DNA of 64,000 bases from Ciona intestinalis (Eukaryota; Chordata; Ascidiacea; Phlebobranchia; Cionidae): contig NW_004190423.2 of NCBI RefSeq assembly GCF_000224145.3, positions 189,494-253,493 on the forward strand, given 5' to 3'. Below, piece by piece: positions 36,321 through 47,800 of this stretch (position 1 is the first letter of the stretch; each line of letters begins with the position of its first letter). The notes under the pieces are model-generated. The model was not told where the DNA came from and did not search any database. It worked only from the letters and a program-made list of their open reading frames with translations. Both the position numbers and the translations under genes were made by a program.

Positions 36321-37421
36321 AAAGCTGCAATGTTGCTTTAGATTATAGATTAAACGCGAACTTTATTTTTACCCAAAGTTCAAGTGGTCCTTATGTCGCG
36401 CGCTGTACGGGGTGTCTAGAATTAGTCATTCACCGCTAAATTAACTAAAACTGATCCACATAATCTCAAAGTCCAATTTACATAATTCACTTGTAATTTC
36501 AAATAAGATTTTGTTTGGGAATAAATCCAGTTAATCCTAACCAATAAGATCCAGGATAAGAGCCATTTAAACTTAATGCGCGTCCTGATTGGTGGATTTG
36601 AACCGGCCATTCGCGGTACATGAGGTTTTACTTGATTAGACTTGTATCCTTTCCATGTCTAAAGTGACAATCACTGTCGGCTATTTTTGGAGCAAATTTA
36701 AGGCGCCGTCGAAATGTTATTGCCCTGACCTTTTCGCGATGATTTGTGCAAATTAGGAGACTAATTAAAGGTTAATTTAAGATTAATTTCTTGTTTATTC
36801 AAAGTTAGTGTTCAATTAGACTGTGATTAAAACCAACCAATCCCGTGCGAGCAGTTTATTATGACGTGACAGTGGGTATTATTCGCTAAACTCTTTGAAA
36901 GGTTTCCGATACTAAATTTAAAAGGAATGTTAAAACAGCTTTGGCGCCTTTTAAATTGAAATCTTAAATATATTGAAACCATAACATATAGTTAGGAACA
37001 CGGTTTAGCAGCATATGGGACAATAAATACGTGACACACACTGCATGCTCACTGCCAAGCAGTTGGTACAGGTATTTTATTGTTTTATTGGGGAAGTATT
37101 TTAATGTTTTTATTGAGCAACTTTATTTAAACTGCTATGTCTTACTACTTTATAATTTTAAGTTTCATATTGTAACCGCCAATGCCTCTCTATCTGTTTG
37201 TGTAAAATAATTTAGCAGCGTTGAAGGCTAAACTATTATAGTCTTATATACACGAGGCAACTACCGAGTGTCGTTTTGCTGCTGATTTCCTTCTCTTCGT
37301 TGTTTTAATTCATTTGATCTTCGCTATCGTATTTAAAGATATAAATAAAAGTACATTGCTACCAAGGCACGGATTCGAACCGTTTACCTTCGCGCCCATA
37401 CAAACTTGATGAAATGTATAA

Positions 37422-37617
37422 TAGGTTGGGGAAGATATATAGGACACCTTTTTATTCTATTTTCTCGTCACATTTGGTAGAAAACAAAGAACATTCAAAG
37501 AATTAGAAAACCGTGTCCTCACGACTCCCACAAACCGTAGTTAATTGTTTAAAAGACGATCAGGATATTTAGATATTATGTGCTAAAGGCGCCCTATCTC
37601 TCCCGATCCTACTATAT
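37422..37617. mobile_element. Palindromic MITE family A
   Basis: ATAGGTTGGGGAAGATATAT at the left, AACAAAGAACATTCAAAGAA, GACGATCAGGATATTTAGAT, and TCTCCCGATCCTACTATA at the right. Confidence 0.8.
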
Positions 37618-38576
37618 CCAAGCACGAATATAAAGGCTACACATATAGGGTTACTATATAACAGTGTACGTACCATTGCAGATGTTTTGCAAAGTTATTT
37701 TTAATCAAAAGTTGCTTTTGGTACACCATTAGTTGGGTTCGATTTTGTTTGCTGCATGTTTAGTAACAATTGATCAAAGGCTGTTTATGACGTAACAAAC
37801 ACAGGTGTGATAAAACAATGAGAAGAGCGGTTAACGCGGCGAACGCGTTTTTCGGCGACTTTCTTTGATTTCTGTCAATTAATTATAAAAGTCCCGGTGG
37901 GGGTTGTCGGTTTCCTGTGACAAGCGCCATACTTCCGTGACAAGCGCCAGGCATTGACTGTGATTCGAAGCTGTGCCAATAATGGATTTTCGCGGCGTTT
38001 TTGAGATAAAAGGCGACCAGGCTAACTCGGCTCGAATAAACTTTATTTTGGAGTATTTGCGCACGTCCCATCAATCTGCGGTCTCTATATAATTTGTGTA
38101 CATCACAACGGGAAAGAAACTTTAACCCGCGACCCACCGGGGCGTGAGAGTCGCTACGCGTTGTTAAATCAAACAATTATGACAAAACTATCGTGACAAA
38201 CCAGTTGTGTGACGTCACAAAGCGGTTTTATGCGGTCACAATTAAACAGCAGGATAGTGGGGATTGTTACATCACAGTGTTAGCAATATCACACACGTAG
38301 TTTTAGTCCTTAGATGTCAATAATGTGTATACACAAATACAATGTGCATAAGATCAAAGTAATCGGTTAACAAGCTTGAATAAGTAGATCTACTTATTTT
38401 GAATATGACAGTCTTATACGTTGCACGGCTCTTGTCTTTACGCACATTTTCCCACCAATTACAGGGTAACTTAGATATTAATATTTGCAACCCACTGTGA
38501 GTTGCTTCTTATAAGGTTTAACAGCCACGTTTTTTAACCAAATGCATTTTCATTTATTTTACCCGTAGCGTGTTAT

Positions 38577-38865
38577 AGTAGGGTGGGGGAAGATGGGACA
38601 CCTTTTCATTCTATTTTCTCATCCCATTTGGTAGTAAACAAAGAACATTCAAAGAATTATAAAACTGTATCCTCACGACTCCCATAGACCGTTGTTAATT
38701 GTTTAAAACACGATCAGAATGTTTGGGTATTATGTGCTAAATGTGTCCCATCTTCCCCCGCAACGTGTCCCATCTTCCCCCGCAGCGTGTCTCATCTTCC
38801 CCCGCAGCGTGTCCCATCTTACCCCGCAGTGTGTCCCATTTTACCCCGTAGTACTATATAATGTT
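38577..38865. mobile_element. MITE family A with tandemly expanded right terminus
   Basis: Starts AGTAGGGTGGGGGAAGATGG. At the right end the terminal word GTGTCCCATCTTCCCCCGCA is repeated about five times (38744-38850, 21-bp period) before ATTTTACCCCGTAGTACTATA. The repeat grew from the element terminus itself. Confidence 0.85.
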
Positions 38866-39720
38866 GTTTTGCTGCAAATTTCCATCAATTTGCTATGTTA
38901 ACTAACACGGCATTTGTTATCGTAATGAAGGGAAAACAACAAATTCTGACAGTCATTGTTATCTATTACTATTTAGCTGTGAAACACACCTGTGGTATTT
39001 AACAATTTCGTCCATCAAATAGTTATTCTAAGGCGCTTCGGGAAAATACTATTTGCATTTATAAGGCGCAAAGAAGACAAAACAACTTTTGCAAAATTTG
39101 TGCAAAAACAAACAAGCCCAAAAAAGCTCATGCAGTTTAAAATAAATTGAATTTTTGCAGCTTATCTTATTAGTGGGAACTCATAAACCAAATCCATGTG
39201 TTTAGCGAATTATCGCTTGTACCGCGCGGCGCATCTTCTGTTCATTGTTTTTTCACACCTGTACTTTATTACGTCACAAACAAGCTACACGACTACAAAC
39301 GCGGTGAACGCCAAAGAATTTCTTTAATCTGAATCGAACCGCCAATCACATGATCACGTTCGATTTCTACGTATTATGACGCACGTACGACGCAAGCAAA
39401 ATCAAGTTTAACTATTGTTACGCTATATTAGCGCGATTCAGGGAATTCTAAAACTTTTTACAAAAATTAAGAATTTCAATTTAATCTTAAAATTGTAAGT
39501 TATCACCGTTTGATTGGATTACAAACTTAATTGTTACGTCATAATGGGCGGTAACAATTGCTGCAATGCCGCTATTGTGCTGTAACAATGCAGAGCTGCA
39601 AAGTGCAAGTATGACCTCATACACGCGCGAGCAAAGTCAATAATAAAGCGTCAGATGAAGCCCGACTACTTTCTCCTGAGTTGGCGGGAGATGAAAGCAA
39701 TTAACCCGGCGAAGGTTCAA

Positions 39721-42118
39721 CTAAAAGCCCGATGTGCGGAAATTCCGGCGGTTGTACAGCGGAAAATACTCCAATAGATTAACGCCTAAGATTAGCCCAA
39801 TTAAAGTTGACTTAAAAGAACGATTAAGGGTAAGCGTGTTAGGGGTACCTGGGGTTCTGTGGGGCTTTTTTGGGGGTGGGGAGGGGTCGTCTCGTCGCTG
39901 CATCTGCAAAACAATGACAATTATGATTCTAGAATTAATGACAATCGAATGCATCGCGACATCGAATTACCTATGAATGAGAATTCTTCTGTGACGTCAA
40001 CACTCTGTTCCATTGTTGATCACGATTCCTCCTTGTGACGTCATCATTACGTCATAATCTCCAGTTGTGACAAGGATAAACGACAAACAATGTACCCCCG
40101 TACTTCCATTGTTACGTAATAACCAAATGTTGGGAATCCCCGCATAACAAACCGTGATTATGACATCATAATTGCTGCAATCTGACATCACACACGTGTT
40201 TGTTGCGTAATACCAAGGTCGCGTGATATCGAACCAAAACGACGCCAAAATGTGGAAACTTTAGACTGAGGAACTCTGAAAGTCGATACTTTAATGTTTA
40301 TTGGAAAACTAGGGGAAGTTATTACATTGGGTGTCTCGTTACACACCATACATGGTGTATGCATTCCCCCTATGCTCACTGTCGAGGTACATAGTAGGGT
40401 GGGGTAAGATGGGACATATTTTCATTCTCAGTATCGTCCCATTTGGTAGAAATTAATATTTACAAAATTATATAAATGTATCCGCGCGACTAAAAGGGGT
40501 GGGAAACCAAGGGGTTTAATACACGGGTGTTGTACACCATACATGGTGGCTTCATACACCTCATGCTCACTGTTAAGTTATAACACGGGTGTCTTCTTAT
40601 ACACCAGATACACATGGTGGCTTCATACACCTCATGCTCACTATCGAGTTATAACATGGGTGTCTTCTTATACACCAGACACACATGGTGTATTCATGCA
40701 CCTCATGCTCACTATTAAGTTATACATGGGTGTCTTCTTATACACCAGACACACATGGTGTATTCATACACCTCATGCTCACTATTAAGTTATACATGGG
40801 TGTCTTCTTATACACCAGACACACATGGTGTATTCATACACCTCATGCTCACTATTAAGTTATACATGGGTGTCTTCTTATACATCAGACACACACGGTG
40901 TACCCACCAAAAAAAACACCAAAAATTCTATATTTTAACATAAAAACAAACACGCACAACCGATAAGTGACCACTATATTGCACATATACACATAACCGC
41001 ACACAATGCTGCAGTGCATTCTCACAATGCTAAGTAGCCATAACGTAAACGTAAGCATTAAAAACACGGAGGTAAACGATGCCACCTGTTATAACACGGG
41101 TGGCTGGAACCTTAGAAAAGATGACACCAAGGTCATATTTACTTTTATTTGAGGTTGACGCTCCGATTTTGGGTTCGAGATATTTTTGTCGCGGCCGATT
41201 GAAAAAACCGCTAATTGTTACGTCATAATGATCTTTGTTTTGAAATAGTAGAATGCAGAAAAACTTTCAGCGCGCGCGGAATGCTTCGTTGTTAAACAAT
41301 GATGATTATGACGTAAATTATTCGATTGTTATTTACGCGACACCGACGTTTAACGATCGTTGGTTATCGCTATTGTTTACAAAACAATGAAATGTTCTAT
41401 AATTGAACACACAAGATCAACGCGACCGCTTTATGTGACGTCACAATGATTTAATGATTATGAGCTCGAGAAGTCGCGATGATTGTTCTGCAGTAAATTT
41501 AAGCGAGTGCGCTACACCGGAGGCCAGGTCAATTTTTTCTTTGCATTATGACGTCGTATGACGTAATCAGCATCGTAGTTTAAGCAGTACTCGTGACGTG
41601 CAACTCGTGACGTCAGACCTACGTAATAATCAGTTGTACCAAACGTCATGCGGGGGCTGAACGAGAAAGTATCCCTGTGAAAGTTTGAACTTAAATTAAA
41701 TGTTAGAAATAGTGTATAGTAGGTTGGGGCAAGATGGTTTAAGCGCGAAAGACAATACACGTTTAACAGGTTAATATGACGTCGTAAATATGCGGACATG
41801 CATTGTTACGTCACAAGCCTACCTTATTTTCTTCGCTTCGCTTTCGCTAGATGGCAGAGCGGAGCAACAAGGGCCACTGTGACGTAACATAGACTTTTGG
41901 AATGCGATAATCGATCTGGAATTTTTACATCCGGTTAGAAAGTCGGGGCGTTTTTGACGTCTTTCGTGACGTCACAGTGCCACTTACTTGATCTTATAAT
42001 CATGCATCTGCATGGCGTGCATCTTCGCGATTTCGATTAAACGTAACTTCCGGTTTAAATCAATATTCAATCGATCCAGGATTGTCTTCGCGTCGCGGTT
42101 GCTCGTCAGAAGATCCAT
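39721..42118 (-). CDS. Tentative three-exon gene for an unrecognised 121-aa protein
   Basis: Exons 42118-41988, 41674-41623 and 39903-39721 give a continuous 366-nt frame. It starts MDLLTSNRDAKTILDRLNID and continues NRKLRLIEIAKMHAMQMHDY, a helical charged segment. The first donor is strong (GTAAGT); the second is GTAGGT. Exon 2 encodes DTFSFSPRMTFGTTDYY. Exon 3 encodes a proline-rich stretch (DDPSPPPKKPHRTPGTPNT) and ends at TAG. An alternative exon is possible at about 40187-40272 (FLSLKFPHFGVVLVRYHATL). No family was recognised. It is divergent from the plus-strand gene at 43.2 kb. Confidence 0.4.
40395..40482. mobile_element. Partial MITE family A
   Basis: One end (AGTAGGGTGGGGTAAGATGG), then GTCCCATTTGGTAG; the rest is lost. 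Confidence 0.6.
40510..40905 (+). repeat. 70-bp tandem array
   Basis: CACCTCATGCTCACT recurs near 40559, 40630, 40701, 40771 and 40841, a period of 70-71 bp. The unit also has GGGTGTCTTCTTATACACCA and CACACATGGTG. Single diverged units occur at 29745-29800 and 40340-40385, so this is an expanded dispersed element. Confidence 0.9.
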
Positions 42119-43230
42119 AATTCGATAATGATCAAAAAATCGCGACATCCCGTTTTATAGAGTAATCGAACACCCCGCGATCAAATTCTAGATATCAAAC
42201 TTTGTTACATCAGTATCCATGCTTTGTGACGTAATATGAGACCGCGCGGGCACTCCACAATGGCTGAGGTACAAAATAAACAATATGCGGGCGTTCCAAT
42301 AATTACTCGCCAACAAGTGCTGTTGTGACGTAACAGCAAGGTTTGTGATGTAACAGTGAAAGTTAGTTTTCATACTAAATAAGTTTTTAGGCAGCTTTTT
42401 TACCTTGTTACTTTATGTAATATACGTTTTAATTTATCTTTTTAAATACGACAGCGAAGATCATATTATGAAACAACGAAATTACCAGCAAAACGTCATT
42501 TTTTGGAGTTTTTAATCTGTTACTATTAATAAAACAAATAAGAGAAGGGTATTAGCTACAAATGAATGACATTTTTTAGTTGTTTTTTTTCTTTGTTACT
42601 GTTATTAAACAACGAAGAGAAAGGAATTAGCCACAAAATGACTAGTTTTATAGTTGTTTTACTGTTGCCGTCTAGGTAGAAAAGGAAACGAATGAATTCC
42701 ATTGTTTAAGTATTGGCGGGTCGCCTTAACGTTGTAATGTAAACCTAAGTTAAGTTGAGCAAATATTGGGGATTGTTTATTTTGTGATTTACAACTAAAA
42801 CTGCGGAGGTGTAACTTACATGGTAGCTAGAAATGACGAATGTTTAGTGTTTTGGGGGAACAGACTCCCCAATGTTGTGTTTAAGGTTTGAATAATAAAC
42901 ACTGAAATTAAAACTCAGTATAAACAAAGTTTTGGGAGAAAATATAAAAAAGGATATTTAGATGGATTGAGATAAAACGATGCTTGTTGTTTTTGTTTTA
43001 TAAATGACGTCATTAATTGTTTGATTACATCATACTGACGTCGTTAACGTTAAATTATGACATAATTTATAAATATGGCGGAAATAGATTAACATTTAAA
43101 CAGGAGTTAAATAAGAAATGGAACCTTAACAATATGATATAAATTTTGTAATTTTTATTCGAAAATATTCAAAACAAGTTTTAATATATTGGCGGTTGAA
43201 TATATTGTTGTAAACATTACTCTGCTGAAG

Positions 43231-44500
43231 AGATAAAGCGCGGTCGGTGATTCCATTGTTCATCAATTGTTCGGTAATACCAGCACCGTTTCAAGCGTAC
43301 TTGTGACGTGACAATGGAACCCATTATGACATCACAGGAAGCTTTGTTGGTTCGGAAAGTCGCTACTACGTCACCGTGCATTGTGACGTCAAAATACAAT
43401 CGAATACGAAGCGACATCGAACGTAGATTGCGGTAAGTGACGTCATATACGAATACAATTCATCATAAATGATATTACGTCATCAATATTGATAACGTAA
43501 TATTAAATGACGTAATAATAGTTCACGTCATATTGCAGTCACACCAACAACCAACAATCGCTTCAAGTTTTCCTCCGACTCATGAGAGGAGGACACGTCA
43601 TCAACGATGACGTAAACAAAGACAACAGGTGACGAGTGTGTGACGTCATAAACATATAGTTTGTTAACGTCATAATGTCCACAGTCCGAACATAGTGGCA
43701 CCCCCTACCACCCCCATACCTTCGTTGAACGATGGACCAGCGGATGATGACGTCACGATAGAGGATAATACGTCACGCGTGACGTCATACTCACGAAAGC
43801 AGGTGAATCTATCAAAGTTTCAAAAATTTAAGATTTATAGAAATTTGAAACCAGTTTCCGTATGGAAGTAAATTTCGACAGTTGGAACTCAAGATTTAAA
43901 AGATTTTTTTTGAATTTTAAACCAACTTTTAAATTTATTGAAACCAAAAGACTTTTAAGATTTTGTTGAAATTTGAACCAAAACTTTCACTACAGAAGGA
44001 AAGTCCAAGGAAGACACAAAACAAGCCACCCATCATGCTGGTAAGTAAATGATGTCATGCTGATGATGTAACAATAACGATGACGTAACAATAACGATGA
44101 CGTCACACATGCAATACAGAACACGTGGGTTCAACACAACGACACGTGGTTGACGATGAGAGGTCGTAACATCCGGTTGCAGCATCAAGACCACGTGAGA
44201 AACGCACTGACCGGAACGAGAGCTACGTCACGTGCAGAAGTCAAAGGTCACCGCCCCCGCAGCGTGACCCCGCGTTACCCCATCCCCAGTTACTATGGCA
44301 ATATGATCAACAATGGTTCTACTATTACGCCACAAAGAGCGACCTCCACCCCCCTAGTTACCAACGGTTACTATAGCAACCTGATGACGCAACAACCGCG
44401 TCGACGCGACACCCAGCGTTGCCATAGCAGCAGGACAACCCCGGATTCGACGCGATCGATTGTTATTAGAATACCAACTTCCGCTAAAAGTACAACGTGA
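43231..44500 (+). CDS. Unrecognised gene, 3' part, six exons
   Basis: Exons 43231-43273, 43338-43432, 43539-43628, 43685-43802, 43996-44040 and 44120-44500 chain with matching phases to a TGA. The product includes RSVIPLFINCSEALLVRKVA, RSDIERRLRHTNNQQSLQVF, an acidic/proline segment (VAPPTTPIPSLNDGPADDDV) and a long basic tail with RATSRAEVKGHRPRSVTP, PIPSYYGNMINNG, a similar TPLVTNGYYSNLM and IVIRIPTSAKSTT. The tail is rich in Arg, Ser and Thr with no predicted fold. The first listed exon begins in phase 2, so earlier exons must exist; none was found confidently. All four introns after the second listed exon are short or repeat-free and carry TGACGTCA-type motifs. It is convergent with the cadherin gene, whose last exon lies 326 bp away. 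No function is proposed. Confidence 0.6.
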
Positions 44501-44504
44501 CTTA

Positions 44505-44635
44505 CGTGCCCAAAACTGACGTGACTAACTTACGTGCCCATTCATTGTTAAAACGTCTACGTGACTAACTTACGTGCCCATTATTAGCTACATGCCTACT
44601 GATAACTTACGTGCCCATTATCACACGTACCTTAG
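44505..44635 (+). repeat. Degenerate repeat in the 3' flank
   Basis: ACTTACGTGCCCA occurs four times (44510-44620) directly after the stop codon, with spacers containing ACGTGACTA. It is probably in the 3' UTR of the plus-strand gene. Confidence 0.75.
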
Positions 44636-44826
44636 AATGAAGATCCACTGTCGGAGCCATGCAGGGGGGTGAGGGGTTTCCCCCCGTGTAGTGTGATGTC
44701 ATACTCGAATACGTCATGCGGCGTCTGTGACGTAACAACAACAAATGTTAAATATGTGCAATCATGCATGCGATGGATCATAGAAACAATATATAACACG
44801 GTAATGGGATGTCTATGTTTGGGTGA

Positions 44827-47800
44827 TTACTCACTAAGACCATTATTTGATAACACGACTTTCCCGCTATAAATAATCGACATTATGACGTCATATAAGA
44901 AGTTCTCAAGCGTTGTTTCGTCACATTCGTCATTCTCAAGTGGGATGACGTCACAGTAGCTATTCTTACTTATTGTTACATCACTTAAGATGAGTAATGT
45001 TATAATTGTAATGTGATTGTGACGAAACAAAAACATTCTAAATCAACTGTTTTTGGGGAAAATACTTATATTTTTTTTCTATTTTGGTTCAAATTTCGTT
45101 AAATACGATGATTTAGCGCCAAGTCTAGACGTTTCCCGTCCTCTCCATTGTTTTATTGTTTGTAAATAAACAAGTGACTCGACTGTGATTCTACATTCAA
45201 TTGTTTGTATAATGAGGTCATAGAAAATCCCCAAAACACAATCACCCACAAAGTTACATACGTGGTAACTCGTAAGAGGTGTATGGAACAGAACACCTGT
45301 GTTATAACGACTATCGTTGCCCCGCCATGCGAGGATAAACAAGCTACATACGTGGTAACTTGTAAGCGGGCACGAGGTGTATGAAACAGAACACCCATGT
45401 TATAACGACTATCATTGCCCCGCCATGTGAGGATAAATAAGTTACATTCATTAGACCATATTTAGTTTTATTGACGTCATTACCTCTGACGTACGACGGT
45501 CGGAGTCAACGGAGCGCGTCGGTCTTCTTGCGGATGAGGGCGACCACAGGAGGGTGCTAGCAAGCGTGGGAGAATCCTGGAAATAACTTTCGGTTAAAAT
45601 CAGAAATTAATTTTTAATTGATTGCTTTAACTAGTTTGCTTTTCTGCGACCCTGGGTGTTGTGATAATTGGACAACTCTTGCCTAAATCCCAGGTCCCAT
45701 GGCGTGTCTTACTGTAGAACCTCACCCAAACAGATGCGTATCCATACACTGCAGCTTTAGCAATTTAAAAGCAGATACAAGTTATCATATTACTTTAAAC
45801 TTACCGTAGTAAAACTACGTTTCACGCTTCGGATAGGTTCGGCTTTGTTCGGAACATTTCGGATCGTCTTGTCCATGCTAAAAAAAAGTTTAAAAATTAA
45901 GACTATTAAGATATTGTGCATTTATTACACCAAAAACTGTAGACTTGGTGAAACATCTGCTATATTATAATGAGTCTATACACGACCAAACACAACATAA
46001 GCTTAAAGTATTTTAAAGAGTTTTAAAATCTTAACCATTGAAATAGTTTGGTTAATTAGGTGAACAAACAAAATGTTAATCGAACTTTAAAGTGAGCACT
46101 CAACAACTGTCAATCAAACTAACCTTTTTTGCTTTTCCTTCGCAATGGAGTTTGAATCACTAAAAACAAAATGTATATTTTATATTACGGTGGGTAAGAT
46201 GGATACCGTTAGCACATAATATCCAATAATTCCCGATTGTGTTTTTTACAACCAACAACGATATTTTACAGTCGAGAGGATACGTTTTTTTATTTAATTA
46301 AAACCTAACTATAATGAGTGTGACGTTGATTCTGTTACGTCATAAAGTTAAATTGTGACGTCATACCTGCTAGATGGTTCCTCCCATATTATGTCGTCAT
46401 GAGGATTGGCTGTGACGTCATTTTCTTGATTCGATTTTAATTTCTCGATTTTTTCGCGATATCTGGAAATTGTCATTGTTACGTCAACAATCGAACAATG
46501 GTTGTCGTTTGTTTTGTTTGTTTAACGAGTTCTAGAATTCCATTGTTCGAATATCCGATAATTCCACCATTGTTGACGTAACAATGCTGCCTTTTGTCAT
46601 AACAAACATAACATTGTGACGTCAGTAATGGTGGATTGTCTGCGAACTTGGAACAATAACTTGGACGCGAAAGTTCATTGTTACGAATCTAATACCCACC
46701 CGCCACAATCGCTACATTATTACGTCACACAGATTATTGTCGTTCGATACTTGAACTTCTAGTATAAGTCGCGTTAATTTGGCGGCCAAAGTTTTGTTTG
46801 ACACTTTTACTCAAGGAGTTTTTACCCCCAGCGTGTTTAAACAACTGTGTGTTTGTTGCTAATTCCTTTCTCTTCGCTGTTTAATAGTTTGATTTTCGCA
46901 AGCGTATTCGAAGCGATAAATGAAAACTTATGTCAAGTATACGTAATTCCCTAATTAACTAATTTCGATTAAACGTGTAGCAAAATTAAGAAAAAAAATT
47001 GACTACACAATAACTTTAACCAATAAAGAGTAAAATTTCAACAAAACCGACTCACGAGCGTCTCATGCGGATGATGAAAACGACAAAGAGCACGATGAGA
47101 AGAATGAGGAGGAAAAGGAGCAAGAACACCGCGATATGTAGCCCTGTGACGTCATTTTCTTGTGACGTCACCTCCTGCGTCATCAAAAAATTGTTATAGT
47201 GAGAAGATAAACAAGTTACATGAATTCTGTTATTCAAACTTATATAGTAGGATGGGGGGAGATGGGACACCTTTTACCTCTATTTTCTCGTCCCATTTGA
47301 TAGTAAACAAAGAACATTCAAAGAACTATAAAACCATTTCCTCACGACTCTCATAGACCGTTGTTAATTGGTTAAAACACGATCAGGATATTTGGATAAT
47401 ATGCGCTAAAGGTGTACCGTCTTTCCCCACCCTACTATATAAGTTTACTATATAAGTTTCGGATATTATATTATATAAGTTGTCTGGGTGTTGGGGTAAT
47501 GTTACAATTCTGGCTTAAACCCGAAGTCCTCGTACAAGGACCTCACCTATATGGAATAGAACAACAAAAACCTAATATCTCACATAGAAAGAATAATCTT
47601 GGAAAAGTTGTCTCAACTCAGGGGAACCCCCTTTTAACTGTTGTAGAATCTTGTCTATGTTGGCTTGAGGGTCGAATATACGTATTGTGACGTCACTCCG
47701 TGTGACGTCACGTTCTCGTTTCGTAGTCAAGTGTGGACTGACGTCATCGATCGTAACAATGGATCCGGTCATTCTGCCTGTGACGTAATAAAGGAATATT

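Larger units (their letters stand above)
36321..39720. other. Region without a recognised gene
   Basis: Holds two MITE A copies (37422-37615, 38577-38862). The open frames at 37.88-38.18 kb overlap on the minus strand (97 and 61 codons) and are more GC-rich than the flanks, but no domain, start context or splice chain supports them. Confidence 0.5.

Noticed and set aside
37365..37415. Possible tRNA gene (reverse strand GGTTCGAATCC with flanking stem)
   Set aside because: Only a T-arm-like segment is present; no acceptor stem, D-arm or anticodon loop could be placed, so it is at most a tRNA or SINE fragment.
40543..40943. Two plus-strand frames rich in HLMLTIKLYMGVFLYTRHT
   Set aside because: They are translations of the 70-bp tandem array.
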